Shown here piece by piece: positions 1-13,117 of a stretch of DNA of 64,000 nt (position 1 is its first letter; every line of letters starts with the position of its first letter). Source of the DNA: Ehretia macrophylla (Eukaryota; Streptophyta; Magnoliopsida; Boraginales; Ehretiaceae). A program made the position numbers and the translations under genes. A model generated the notes under the pieces. That model had not been told where the DNA came from. It was given only the letters and a program-made list of their open reading frames with translations, and made no database searches. The stretch covers positions 41,196,552-41,260,551 of the forward strand of contig CM075772.1 of the NCBI GenBank assembly GCA_037974665.1. Direction: 5' to 3'.

Positions 1-333
1 TTCCGAGTTTCAAATGAGCTTGGCTTAAGGCATCCAAGAGCCACCAAGTATTATGTTTATGTCACGGTCTTTCAAGCTCTAGTGGCTTTTATATTAATTT
101 GGGTAGCTATTACATTTTTGGTCTCCCTCTTGGATTTGTTCTTGGCTATTCAGCTAACCTGGGAGTGATGGTAAATAACTTTTCTTTTTCTCTATCCTTC
201 GAATTCAACCATACCAAGTGTGTGCATACATTAGATCCGGTAGGAACTCAGAGTTGTTTTCTTGGTCAAATGTATATGTTATGCCCAGAGGCTGGTGTTG
301 TAGATTTAAGCAATAACTACTTAGACTTTTTTT
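1..333. other. Left flank, no gene recognised
   Basis: This is AT-rich sequence before the first Copia-type LTR. Short open frames exist on both strands, but none shows a recognisable domain or splice context. It is the insertion target of the Copia-type element: its last five bases form a TTTTT run that is repeated after the far LTR. Confidence 0.4.
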
Positions 334-749
334 CGTTGACATTTTTAGTTGGGGACTTCCACTGATTGAATATTTTGTTGTTTTCGGAAAACGGGTTGAG
401 GTTGACTGATAAGCCCAAAATATAATTTTATAGTGATCCACTTCAGTTGGGCCTAGGTTCATCTCATAGATATTATTTTCAGTGGTGTGATATGTAAGGT
501 GTAGAGCCTGTTTAATTTATAGGGCAGCTTGCACCAAACAAAAGTTGGAGAGGGAGAGGGAGCCCTTAGCTTAAGCATGCCTACCATAACATGCCGCTAA
601 AGATTTTCTCACAAGGATTATCAAAAGGTTTCTTCATTGTAGCAAATTAAGAATTATAGCTTGGAGTTCAAGTAAGTTTTCTAATCTTGAATTCAACGTG
701 TTCATAATAGTGTTCTATTTTATGATATTAGATCCTGTAAAATCTAACA
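334..749 (+). repeat. Copia-type 5' LTR
   Basis: It matches 19788-20307 over most of its length, including the GA-rich GGAGAGGGAGAGGGAG stretch, the phrase ACCATAACATGCCGCTAAAG and the shared 3' end GATATTAGATCCTGTAAAATC. It is shorter than its partner by a block that in the right copy carries a TATA-like CTATAAAAGG. Confidence 0.7.
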
Positions 750-751
750 AG

Positions 752-763
752 TAATATCAGAGC
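752..763 (+). other. Primer-binding site of the Copia-type element
   Basis: TAATATCAGAGC lies two bases after the 5' LTR and resembles the plant initiator-Met tRNA primer site TGGTATCAGAGC. Confidence 0.6.
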
Positions 764-2152
764 CACTAATATCAAAAATAGAACCCGTCTAAAGAAATCT
801 TCTTATATGGTTAATGGATTGTTTTCACGTGATTCTTGTGTTGCCGAATTATTGATGGCTAAGCTTTTAAGAATCCTGATAATGAATTTTGTGTGACATT
901 AGTTGTGCCTCAAACATAAAAACTAGAGGTTGTTGCTCAAGTTTAGACCTATAAAAGATTATGATGACAAAGATTTTTGTTGTCCCATAAACGGGTGAAT
1001 CAAAATAGTTTGAGAAAGTTTTTTAGACGATTCAATTTTATAATCAGAAGCGGTAAGCATAAATCAATCAATTGAGGTAGCTAACTTGGTCATATTACAG
1101 TTCGCTATTTGTATTCTTTGTTGCTGTTCATATATTTATGAAGTTTAATTTGGTCTAGTCTGTGAAGAATAAACCATATATATTTGTGTTCGAATCGTTC
1201 ACATACTCAAGAACTTAACAATCAGGTACTGTTTAGACATATATTATAATGCCATTTATTATTCAAGTCATACAGATAAGTCTAGTTATCCCATCTTTTT
1301 CAATCAAGCTCCATACCTTTTGAAACCATGTCAATCCATTATATGGTCATAGATCACTTACTAGTTGCTATTAAGTATTACCTGATGATTGAAGGAGTGA
1401 TACGTGCGGCATGCATGTATACATAATTATAGTGCATAAAACTTTAGACTATGAAACAAGAATCTTGTTCACCTGATTTAGAAAGAATTTATGGAGTTTC
1501 AATATGGATGTCCAGTCCAGATGCAAAAGTTGCTTTTCTTTTCATTTATTCTCATGTCTTTCTGCAAAGTAAATTCCTTGGTTGTTCTGGTATGAAATTC
1601 TCTACAATTTTTTTCTATTAATCGAAACTTCACTCCATTATCTGACCAAGGACTTTTAGAACACAAATATTCAAGGTATAAAATTTTCAATGCGGTACGT
1701 TTCTTGTTCGATAAATGAAAACTCAGATGCTTAAGTTAATTTTTAAAGAGAGACATAAGAAATCAGAGTATTTTATTTTATTTTACAATTTCTCTTATAA
1801 AGACTTCCATTATCTAGTTAAGCCTAGAAGTAGAGTAATTGATATTGCTAGAGCAATGCATAGCCATGCCTTGATACTGGACGATCAGTATAAGTAGCAA
1901 TTCACAAGTTACTCACTTATTTTTGGTTGGTTTGCACTGATGTACTGTTAGCCATTGTTTATATTCTATGAGATCAATTAAAATTTTTCGAGCTCCAAGG
2001 GATATAATTGCTTTTGTCAAATATTATTGATGGCTAACACAAGGTTGCTCCAAAACGTGTCGTCTCTCATGAAAAGTCAATAAAATAATAAGTTAAATCA
2101 AAGATGATCCATAAGTTAAATTTATTTAATTTCCTTATCTATGTATACATAT

Positions 2153-4589
2153 TGTGACGCTCGAGAATTTCATCATAATTTCTTAATAACTGTTGCATAC
2201 TTACTCGAACATTTTTACGTGTATCACTTTTGTTGCTTAATATATATAAAAATATGATTTAATATTTTTCTTAGGTCATATGACACATAATAGGAATCGA
2301 GAACTTGCCATTTTAGACTTTTGAGCTCGGAAGCATATAATTAGAAAATGTTTTCCGCGATATTTGAATAGTGTTACGTACGTAACAACCTTGGTTTTGG
2401 TTTGGTTAGCATTTGATTAGGGTTTAGCTTAGTTTGACTAGGATTTTAATGACATTTGTCCACAACTAATTGCATATACTCATACATATATATCTTATAT
2501 ACCACACACACGCAATTACTCAACAAAAATAAAGCAAAAAAAACCCATATATCCCCCCAAACCTGTGACCCCTAAAGGAGGAAAAGGAGAAAAATTCTCC
2601 AACAATTCTTCGTAGCTTGGCTTCTAGGCTTGGTCTTGAGGAAATCTTGGAGGGCCTAGGACATCTACAACTTGGTTTAATCTTCCAAATTGTGAGGGAG
2701 TTGCATTTTCATGAATTTTAAAGTTGATGCATATATATTGAATTTCTTGTATTGTTGAATTTAGTTATTTTTCTTGTTATAAATACTTGTTATATGATCT
2801 TTGGAGCCTATAGAACTCTTTTGCATAGCTTGTTATCATATTATATGGTTGATTGTTGAGATTGATTGAAGAAGGTGATGAATAGTGCTCGGAATTAGGG
2901 TTTTTAGAAAACTTGTTAATTAGATTGATTTGAGGTTTTAATTAGGTACTTTAGACATTAGTAGAACTAGTCATAGGCTCACGTGGATTTGAATTGCTCA
3001 GAAATGTGGTAAAATGCAAATTTGGTAATCTTTAAAAAGGGGATTTTTCCTGAAATGCAATCCAGGTACGTTTGGGCTTTGGTTTAGGTATCTTTGGGAT
3101 ATGGAAGCACTTTTGGTGCTTTCGTTACACGAAATCAGGGTTTGAATAGAGTAGTTGTAGTTAAAGCCCGCTCGGGGCCTTCCCGAGCTTTTGCTTCCAA
3201 AATGGGTTTTTATGATCTCAATAGGTGTCTTTCAGCTTAACTAGGAATGTAGTACGATTAGGATATGGTTTGGTAACCTTGAGATGCACTTAGGAGAAGA
3301 AAAACTTGGTTAAAGAAAGGGAAAAAGTAGCATTTGACTATTTTTGACGCATATAGAGCTTGTTATTGTGTTGTCATGTATTATATTGATTGTCTGAGGT
3401 TTAATTGAGCTATTTGAGTAGATTGTAGGAAAAAAGTTATGTTGAATGCTTCTTTTAAGACTTTAGAGCTATTTCGTGCATATGTTGGCTTATACTGTGT
3501 TTATATGTGAGGGTGGCCTACTTTGTCGACCCTCATGCGTGTTATTTGTTATCTTGATTCTTGTGGACTTGTCTTGGGGTTGCGCAACCTTTTCAGACAT
3601 GGCAGCGTCGAGAAACATGGGCGGCATCGGGCTTGCCTTGCTCCCTCGAATACCATAGTGCCTATTCCCTTTCTCGCTGAGTATACTCCACTACCCCAGA
3701 GGTGTGGTTCACCTGCTGGGCATATGGAGCTACCTCAGGAGAAAAGGTTGTAGGATCGGGATACATCCGGAGTATCCCAACTTGATGGTGTAAGGGTTTG
3801 TCGGCACTTGCGTGAAGTTTGTGGCTCATGGTTCGAGATTGACAACTTGAAGTGGAACCGTATCTTTTTTAATGTAGTTAATTACTTGCTATTTAATTTT
3901 GTTGTTTATATTATACATATATGATTTCTTGTGTTTGCATATCATATTGCACGTCCGGTATGTTGCATCACCTCCCTCACTGAGCAACATTGTTGCTCAC
4001 TCCTCATTTAAACATGTTTCAGGAGAAGCTGAGGTGAATCCCTAGCTGATAGCAGTAGAGGAAGAAGAAGAAGTACACGTAGATCAGAATCCTTGATTCT
4101 TGTGTGATAAGGTTGATCATATGTGCAGTTTGCTTGAAGTTGTTGGTTGTTGTGCTTTTGAGACCTTGTGGTCTTATGTATAGTTGGTGAATGTAATAAC
4201 TTGTAATCCTATGTGATGGATAATGAAGTTAGATGGCATATAATAATGAATTCTAGTTTACTTTTCTTATTGCATGCTTGGGTGTTTGTTAACTTGATAG
4301 AAAACCTTGGTTATAGTTATATCCAACTACTTATAGATAAAAATTAATATTGTCTTGCATGCTTGTGTGCTATAACTAGATTTTGTTGTTCCAAGGCTCG
4401 GATGGCCTTGTGATTTTGGGTTGACTATGAATATCTTGGAAGATAGATTGTATGTGTTGTTGAATGTGATTTAAGGATTATAGGTGGTTAATTACAGGTA
4501 ATAGTTTAGTCCACAATACAGAGGAGACTCTGTCCAAGTGACGGGTCCAGACTTGACTTATAGCGTGGGGTTGGGTTCGGGGCGTTACA
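2153..4589 (+). repeat. Tekay-like 5' LTR
   Basis: It is about 2.44 kb and matches 13118-15595 throughout. It contains the palindrome GTTACGTACGTAAC at 2373-2386 and a GC-richer island near 3500-3790 with the palindrome GGTTGCGCAACC at 3578-3589. Both are shared with other LTRs in this window. The right LTR has an extra ~40-bp stretch near its start. Confidence 0.92.
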
Positions 4590-4595
4590 TTTAGG

Positions 4596-4607
4596 TAGTA
4601 TCAGAGC
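4596..4607 (+). other. Primer-binding site of the Tekay-like element
   Basis: TAGTATCAGAGC, a few bases after the 5' LTR, is one mismatch from the initiator-Met primer site TGGTATCAGAGC. Confidence 0.8.
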
Positions 4608-4889
4608 TACTTGAATGCATGAAGCCGGGTTAACTTCCTCGGCATGTGGGTAGAGGTCTATATGTGAAAGTTGAATTATGTGAATATGTGATTGCTTAAT
4701 TGTCTAAGTACTTGGGTAAGAGACATGCTAGCATAAAAAAGGGAATGGTAAAGCATAATATGATATGAATATGAAAAGCTTAGTGTTTAATGCTGTTAAG
4801 TGTTTTATATGTTATCTTATGTGAGTAAAGTGTTTTGAAAACAATGTGCATATTATCTTTGCATTATCTATTTGCCTATTATAATATTA

Positions 4890-6120
4890 TACTTTTCTAG
4901 CATTGAGATAAGGAGACGGGGTAGACCAAGGAGAGAGCCGGAGGAAGCTCCTAAACAAGATGTACCTAAGCAAGGTGCAGGGGCAGCAGGAAATGTACCG
5001 CAAGGTCAGGAACCGAGTAATACACGGATTTTGGCCACAATGACCACCGCCATGAATACTATAGCTCAGTTTGTGGTTCAGCAGGGTACGACAGGTGTTG
5101 GCAGAGGCAATCAGGCTACTAGAGCATAGGGTAGTGGTACTGCTGGAAGTAACTTGTATGATAAATTCCTGTACCACGGGGCATACAGTTTCTATGGTGA
5201 GCCAGATGACATGAAAGCTGAGATGTGGTTGAACAAGTTTGAGAAAGTCTCTGCGATACTCAAGTGCAATGATGAGAGAAATATTACTTATGCTGCATTC
5301 TTAATGGAGGGTGACGCCGAGGAGTGGTGACGCACTGTTAGAGAGAAATGGGATGCTGAGAGGGTCCAGCATGTGTGGGCTGACTTTGTTTGTGAGTTTC
5401 GAGATAAAAATGTATCGGTGGTAGCTCGCGAGTGACATCAGGAGAAATTCATAGCTTTGAGGCAGGGAAATATAGCTATAGATCAGTATGAGGCTACTTT
5501 CACTAGACATTCTGATACGTGCTAGCTTTAGTTCAGCCAGAGGACATGAAGATTCAAAGGTTTATCACAGGGTTGAGGAGTGATATTATGCTTAATCTAT
5601 CTTTGCAGGATTATCCGAGCTATGCTACAGTAGTCAAGGCCGCATCGAGGTACGAGAAACGTAAGGCATATATGTTGGCTTAGTCTAGTCAGTCAAGTAA
5701 ATGACAGTATCAGTCCTAGAGTCAGGGCTACCAGAGGCAATATCAGCAGCCTGTACAGACGCAGCAGCCTAGGCAGACCCAGAGCTATCCAGGACCAGTT
5801 CAGGCACAATCACAGCCAAGACCAGCACAGAGCCAGCCACAGGGACAGTCACAGACCCGACCAATGACTGCTAGATCTCAGCAGGGTAGTTCTGCTACAT
5901 CTACTTACAGGACTCCTCCAGGAGGTGTTGCTGCCAAGAAGAACCTACAGTGCACTCATTGCAATCGCAAGGGCCACACGGAGGTAGAGTGTTGGAGGAA
6001 ATTGGGTCGATGCGTGGGTTGTGGCAGTGATCAACATAGAGCTAGAGATTACCCCAAGTTTAAATAGGGTCAAGGGCAGACTTTTGGCCAGGGTGCTCAG
6101 ACTAGAGCTTCAAGAGCAGC
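4890..6120 (+). pseudogene. Tekay-like gag region (fossil)
   Basis: The opening part has a retrotransposon gag look, with a proline/glutamine-rich stretch before the nucleic-acid-binding end. That end has CCHC knuckles: CTHCNRKGHTEVEC followed by a second cysteine-rich motif CVGCGSDQHRA. The coding sequence is not intact. In the family this protein forms the virus-like particle core. Confidence 0.8.
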
Positions 6121-6139
6121 TTCTGTACCGCGAGGCCAG

Positions 6140-8040
6140 GCATGGGTGTTTGCTCTCGATCAGGAGGAGCTTCCAGACACGACGATGGTGGTAGAAGGTA
6201 CTTTTCTTATTAATAGTCAGCCGGTAATAGTTTTGATTGACACCGGGGCTACACATTTATTCATTACTCTTGCATGTGCACAATCTACTACTTTAAAAGT
6301 TGATAAACTGTCATATGTGATTGAAGTAGGTAATCCTATAGGTATTAAATGTGTTACGGAGTCTGTGTGTAGAAATTGTGATATTTGTGTTGAGGGTCGC
6401 ATGTATCCTATTGATTTGATTATTATGCCATTTCGGGACTTTGAAGTTATCTTGGGGATGGATTGGTTGGGACGATATTATGCATGTTTGGATTGTAGAA
6501 GGAAAGTTTTAACTTTAGATGTACCTGATCAACCTGTTATTAAAGTCATTGGGAGTCGAAAATCTATTGGGACCCGTATCATATATTCTATTAAAGCTAC
6601 TAAAATGTTGGGTAAAGGTTGTGATGCATATTTAGCTTATCTAATTAATCATCCTGGAGATAAATTGAAAATGAACGAGGTACCTGTTATAAAAGATTTT
6701 CCGGGGGTTTTTCCTGAGGAGTTGTCGGGGTTACTACATGACCGAGAGATAGAGTTTGTGATTGATTTATTGCCAGGGACTAATTCTATTTCTAGAACCC
6801 CATATAGAATGGCTCCCCCTGAGTTGCAGGAATTGAAAATTCAGCTACGGGGCCTACTTGAAAAGGGATTTATTCAGCCTAGTTCGTCACCTTAGGGTGC
6901 TCCTGTGTTATTTGTAAAGAAGAAAGACGGGATGCTGCGATTGTGTATTGATTATTGAGGTCTTAATCAGGTGATGGTGAAAACTAAATATCATTTGCCC
7001 TTAATTGAGGAGTTGTTTGATCAGCTGTAGGGTGTTGTTGTATTTTCTAAGTTTGATTTGAGGCAGGGTTATTATCAGTTACGGATTCGTAGAGAAGATG
7101 TACCCAAGACTGTATTCAGAACCAGGTACGACCACTATGAGTTTGTTGTATTACCCTTTGGATTGACAAATGCTCCAGTCGCCTTTATGGATTTGATGCA
7201 GAGAGTATTTAGACCTTATCTTGATCAGTTTGTTGTGATTTTCATTGATGATATACTGGTCTATTCTAAGTCTGAGGCAGAGCATGAAGAACACTTGAGA
7301 ATTGTGCTTCGAACCCGGCAAGAACATAAATTGTTTGCCAAATTTAGCAAATGCGAATTCTGGTTGAAACAGGTTACCTTTTTAGGCCATATCATTTCAC
7401 ATGAGGGAATATCTATTGATTTTGCAAAAATTGAGGTGGTGATGACTTGGAAAAGACCCGAGATTATCAAGGAAGTTCGTAGTTTCTTGGGTTTGGCGGG
7501 CTATTATAGGCGGTTTGTTAAAGACTTCTAAAAAATTGCAGGGTCATTAGCTTCCTTAACCCAAAAGAAAACTGTATTTAACTGGGATGATAAGTGTGAA
7601 GCCAATTTTCAATAATTGAAGAAGAGACTTATCACTGCTCCTATTCTTGCATTGCCTGAGGGAACTGATAATTTGGTGATATACAGTGATGGTTCGAAAG
7701 AAGGTTTGGGTTGCGTTCTTATGTAATATGGTAAGGTGATAGCTTATGCCTCTAGAAAATTGAAACCATATGAACTCAATTATCCTACACACGATCTTGA
7801 GCTTGCTGTTGTTGTCTTTGCTTTAAAGAAATGGCATCATTACTTGTGGGGTAATCAATTTGAGATATTTACTAATCATAAAAGTCTAAAATTTCTGTTT
7901 TCTCAAAAGGATTTGAATATGAGGCAAAGGCGTTGGTTAAAGTTGTTGAATGATTATAATTGCACTATTAGGTACTTGCCAGGAAAAGCTAATACTGTTG
8001 CAGATGCATTGAGCCAAAAAGCTGCTGTAGCTAGTTTGAT
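6140..8040 (+). pseudogene. Tekay-like protease, reverse transcriptase and RNase H region (fossil)
   Basis: The protease is marked by LIDTGATH near 6230 and ILGMDWLGRY near 6455. Reverse transcriptase shows LPFGLTNAP, the active-site FIDDILVYS and [10 protein letters not shown], between about 6750 and 7540. RNase H follows with [10 protein letters not shown] and RQRRWLKLL up to about 8030. This is the normal order for Ty3/Gypsy pol. The region is broken several times and is then separated from its integrase part by the nested solo LTR. Confidence 0.9.
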
Positions 8041-8133
8041 AATCAAGGACTGGGAGTTTGTGGATGAGATGTACTTGTGGAAACCGAAGGCTTCTAGATC
8101 AGGTATCCAATTTGCTAGCTTACAAATCCAGTC

Positions 8134-11100
8134 TGTGATGCCCGAGAACTTCACCGTACATTTATTTACTGTTGCATCTATTATTTGCGCATTTCACTAT
8201 GCATTGCTTGTTGCTTATGTGGTTACTATTTATCACGCTTTTCAACCACTTAATTAATTCGAATTAGCATTTTTCTTAAATCATATTAATTGTTTTAGGA
8301 ATGAGAAAAATATGCATTTGAGCTAAAAACGATAGGAGCATCCGTTTAGTTTATGATTTGTTAAAACTAATTAATAGTGTTACGTAACAAAACTATGTGT
8401 TTTGATTAGCCATCAATTGAATTGCACTTAGGACTCACTTTAAGCTAGCTTAATTCATATTTTGACCAACATACTCACACTAAAATAAAACATATAGACT
8501 TATATATGCTCAACACCTCACACTAAGTTCATAAGTTAGCAAAACACAAAAGAAAAGAGGAAAAGCTGAAAACACTGTAGCAAATCCGAAAATTAGCATA
8601 GGAGGAGAATGAGAGATTTTTTCTCAACAAATCTTCAATCCAAGCCAAGCCAAGCTAGGTGCAAGTGGTTTATGGTGTTTACTAGCCTCCTAGGAGCTCC
8701 TACACCCAATAGGTGAGGGATTTGCATGCTATTTTTGCATTTTTGAAATGTGACAACTTTCTTGAATTTCTTGTTTTGCTCTTAAATGCTATTGCAATAC
8801 TCAAATATGCTTATGTATGTTATATATAAGTAGTAGAGACCTAATTTATGCTATTGTTTCATAGTTTAATCGGTTGAAATTGCTCGTTGAATATTTGGCA
8901 TGAATAATGATGGGAATGCTAGGGTTTTGTGAAATTGGACTTTATAGCTTGAATCAATTATCCTAATAGGTGTTTTAGATGTTAATGAAAGTAGTGTAAA
9001 GGCTCCATAACATTTAATTGCTCATAACCTAGCAAAAGAATGAAATAGCCAACTTTTAGAAAGGGGTTTCGGGGTTATCACGAATTCGGGTAAAATTGGC
9101 CTTCATTTTTGGTGTTCCTAGGCTAAGTAGACCCTAAATAAGCTTTGCTAGCTCCCATTTGAGTCCCGGTTGAGGTACGTGTAGTACAAAGTCAAAAGAG
9201 AGAATTTGGGGCTTTGGGCTAGATGCGGGTAATTGCGTGACTTTGAGGTACTAAGTGGTGTCATTAAGTGTCATTAGGAACGTAGTATAGCTTGGTTGCG
9301 TACCTTGAACTTCGTATTACGTTTGTAAGCTAATTAGCCTTGAATTGCAATGGGGATGTTTTGACCAAGTGTGGAATTTGCTCGGTTTGAGTGTTGACAT
9401 TGTCTTAGGAGGTCATAGAAGCACTTTTGGTATGGTTATGGCATTAGTTGGGTAATTGGTTAACTTAGTTGTAGTATAAATCAACTAAGGGGACGAATGG
9501 AGTTTTGTGATTGTTATAGTTTAAACGGGTTTTTTTTTGCATTTAAATGGATCATAATATGGATAGGTTTGCGTGGTGAAAACGGATTTCTATTGTCATA
9601 GCTTGTTGGGATGTGATAGCTTGAGAAAGTTAGAGAAAATAATAGTATTCTATTGAGTTTTTGTGACTTTTGCTCAATTGATGGTTTTAGTGTTTCTATT
9701 AGGTACCATTAATGCTAGATGGCTTAAATGTTTGCTTAAACCCATTAAAAGATGGCTAGAAGTTGGTTAGAATGACTAGAACATAAAGAGGGATATTTAG
9801 GGCAATTGGTTTGTTCTAGTATTTTAGGTGTTGGTAGAACTTCCTTGTGGTTGGTTAGTGACCGTTGAATGCTTGGAATGCTCGTAGTGTCCTCCTGTTG
9901 CTTAGAAGATAGATTTTTAGTTGGGTTTACGAAAGGGGCTTTCGGAATAAAGTTGGGTTATTTGCTAAGTTTTGATTGGACTTGATGTGTTAGGTGGTTA
10001 TGGATAATTATCTAAGATATGGCATTATCCAGAGAATGTTTCATGAACTAAATTGCATAATTGTTTTTCTCCAATTGAAGATTCTAAGTGAATTCTTGTT
10101 TATAGTAATTGTATTGTCATAGTTCTAAGTGTTTTCCTTGAGTTTTATATTGAGTTAATTGTAAAGAGAATAAGTATGGATTAATGACTTTATAAATTGA
10201 TAGTACTATTATGGAATTAAATATGGTTATCTATGCTTAAAATGCTCTTTAAAATTATTGTAGAAATGCTTATATCACGATTTTATTGTTGTTAGTTATA
10301 TTGTTGGTATATTAGATTACTTGAATGATTACTTGGTTGTATGTTAATTAAGTAAACTATAAGTTAGCTAACCTAGTTGGATAATTAATGAATGTTGTAG
10401 TTAAAGAGTAATTGAAACAATGTTTAACTTTATGTTCAAGGTGATTGAGAGTGATTTGAAGCTAATCTTGCATTGTGGAGCTTGATAGAGGTGATGGAGA
10501 CTTCATCCTTATGTGCATAATAGTTTATTTACTTGTACTTAGATTATGTGCACTTATTGTCTATATATTGTGTGTGAGGGCAACCTACTTCGTTGTCCCT
10601 CAATTATGTGTTTATTGATGTATTCTAATGTTATCATTTTGAGTGCATTACATCGTGGTTGCGCAACCATTTGGGCATGGTAGTGTCGTAGAAATCGGGT
10701 GGCATCGGGCTTGCCGGTATACCTCGGCTACCATGGTTACCCAGTCACTCTCTTGCTTGGGATGCCGCCCAGGGAGAGTTGGGTCGTAGGATTTCGGGGT
10801 ACATCCGGAGTACACCCATTTTGGAGTTATAAGGGGATGCCAGCTTATCGATAACAATGTCATTATTACATCGGGATTTCAGTTCGTGACTCGTGGTTCG
10901 TGATTGAAGAACAAGTGAATCGTATCATTTTTAATGTGTGGTAACTTGTTGTTTCAATTGTTCTTTGTTTGTAAAATGCTTTATTTGTACTAACTGCTGC
11001 ATTGTACGTCCCCGGTAGACCTTATCTCTCACTGGGCAATTGTGATTGCTCATACCTCGCTAACATATTTCAGGAGGTACAATTGGAGGAGGAGTTGCCT

Positions 11101-11660
11101 TAGTTGCTGTGTTATACTTGCGTGAGGTGGATTTATGGTTCTTGCTGTTATGTGGAGATCTTGTTTGCTCTACTTTATGATCTATTTTGTAGCCTAAGTA
11201 CTTATGTACATGTTTGAGTGATTGTAAGCTAAATGCCAGTTGATTGTAGTAGGAGATATGAACTATGGCATGTGATAACTTATATTTATGCTCTTAGCTT
11301 CTTTGCATGCTGGGGAGTGAATGACAGATTGTTTTCAATTTCTAAGAATGCTTAAAGGCTATCATGGAGTGGCATGATAAGCGGTTTTGTAAAGAAGTTA
11401 AATTATGAGTGCATGCTTGTGTGTATCTAAACTGTTTCGATGTCTTAAGGCTCGGATGACCTTAAAGTTGAGATCTTTATTTTGGAAATGGCTTTATTGT
11501 TGTTCTATAGCTTATTGAATGCTTACAGGATTTCAAAATATCCACGTTATAGGGGAGACTCTGTCTGTTTTTTCCTAAAATTTTGAGACCGGGTTAGAAT
11601 TGGGTTGAGAATAGCTTGGTTATTAGAGCCTCCGGTCTCGTGAGGGATCGAGGTATTACG
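8134..11660 (+). mobile_element. Solo LTR (~3.5 kb), related Tekay-like family, nested in the Gypsy pol
   Basis: CAGTC flanks the segment on both sides (8129-8133 and 11661-11665), a perfect five-base target duplication. It begins TGTGATGCCCGAGAAC, the same as the reverse complement of the right end of the solo LTR at 27509-30654, and ends with GTGAGGGATCGAGGTATTACG. There is no internal region, primer site or second LTR, so this is the product of LTR-LTR recombination. It carries the GTTACGTAAC palindrome (8379-8388) and the GC-richer island near 10560-10830 with GGTTGCGCAACC (10657-10668). It splits the host element between RNase H and integrase and is therefore younger than it. Confidence 0.93.
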
Positions 11661-11669
11661 CAGTCTCTA

Positions 11670-12640
11670 TTGCTATCTAGGATCAGAGAAGCGCAACAGT
11701 CAGATCCTCAGTTATTGAAGCTTCTAAAGAAGTCCAAAGGGGAAGAGTCCAACTTCAAGTTGCATGATAATGGATTACTCAGGTACATGAATAGAATCTG
11801 CATTCCTAGTGATTCAACTGTGAAAGATGATATTCTTGCTAAGGCTCATGGTTCTAAATACACAATTCATCCCGGTAGCACTAAGATGTACATGGATTTA
11901 AAGCTAAGTTTCTGGTGGAACAACATGAAGAGGGAGATAGCTGATTATGTGGCTAAGTGTTTGACTTGTCAGAAAGTTAAGGCGGAGCATTAGAGACCAG
12001 CAGGTTTGTTGCAACCATTAGAGATTCCGGTATGGAAATGGGATCAGGTTACTATGGATCTTGTGTCTGATTTGCCGAGATCACCTCGGGCAATGATTTT
12101 GTGTGGGTAGTGGTAGATAGATTGACGAAGACTTCTCATTTTATTGCTGCAAAGAAGACAGATTCCCTTGATAAATTAGCCGAGCTTTATGTTGAAAACA
12201 TCATGAGATTGCATGGAGTTTCATCTCAGATAGTGTCGCACAGGGATCCTAGGTTTACATCACAGTTCTGGCAGAAACTACAAAAGGCTTTGGGGACTAA
12301 TCTGAGTTTCAGTACTGTATATCACCCGCAGACGGATGGTTAGTCAGAGAGGACTATCAGGATACTGGAAGATATGTTGTGAGCTTGCGTTCTGGATTTC
12401 GGTAAGAGTTGTGAGAAGTATCTACCTCCAGCGGAGTTTGCTTATAATAACAGTTATCAGACTACCATTGGTATGGCACCCTACGAGGCACTTTATGGGC
12501 GGAAATTTAGGTCTCCGTTATATTGGGATGAGGTAGGTGAAATGAAAACTGTTAATCCAGCTATTCTACCCGAAATGATCAAGATGGTGGATAATGTGAA
12601 GTTTATAAAGAAAAGGATGCTTACAGCACAGAGTCGATAG
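11670..12640 (+). pseudogene. Tekay-like integrase region (fossil)
   Basis: The zinc-binding HHCC segment is visible (H and H around [12 protein letters not shown], then CLTCQKV), followed by core pieces such as VVDRLTKTSHFIA, HRDPRFTSQFW and YHPQTDG. This is a standard Ty3/Gypsy integrase. It is broken in more than one place. Confidence 0.88.
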
Positions 12641-12659
12641 AAGAATTATGTTGATAGAC

Positions 12660-13080
12660 GCCGACGAGACTTGGTATTTTCAGTAGGTAATCGTGTATTC
12701 TTGAAAGTCTCTTGGCGCAAGGGTTTGATTCGATACAGAAATGAAGGTAAACTCAATCCTAGATACGTGGGGCCATTTGAAATCATTGAGAAGGTTGGTG
12801 ATTTGGCTTATAGATTGGCATTACCTCCGAGTTTAGGTAGGATTCATGATGTTTTCCATGTGTCGCTGTTAAGGAAGTATAATCCTGATCCTTCGCATGT
12901 AATTGAGCCAGAACCGTTAGAAATTGATGAGTCTTTGGTATATGTTGAGAAACCTCTTTGAGTGGTTGACATAAAGATTCAGGAACTTCGAACCAAGAGT
13001 ATTCCTATGGTAAAAGTTCTTTGGGAGCGAGAAGATCAGATAAGAGAAAAATATCAGGAATTGTTTACCGAATCATGTAA
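12660..13080 (+). pseudogene. Tekay-like integrase C-terminus and chromodomain (fossil)
   Basis: The end of integrase shows NPRYVGPFEIIEKVG and DVFHVSLLRKY. A chromodomain-like tail then has aromatic and acidic residues and the pattern LRTKSIPMVKVLW before EKYQELF. In chromoviruses this module directs insertion into chromatin, and its presence places the element in that group. Confidence 0.82.
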
Positions 13081-13099
13081 GAATTGTGAGGACGCAATT

Positions 13100-13117
13100 A
13101 GTTTAAGGGGGAGAGGG
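13100..13117 (+). other. Polypurine tract of the Tekay-like element
   Basis: The purine run AAGGGGGAGAGGG sits directly before the 3' LTR. Just upstream, GAGGACGCAAT (about 13089-13099) is shared with the non-coding element at 36132-44581. Confidence 0.75.

Noticed and set aside
205-462. Open frames at the left edge as genes
   Set aside because: They overlap the Copia-type LTR or have no recognisable domain, and no splice signals support them.
4596-4607. tRNA-Met-like matches (also at 752, 41227, 54004, 54754) as tRNA genes
   Set aside because: Only the 12-base 3' complement is present, always next to an LTR end. These are primer-binding sites.
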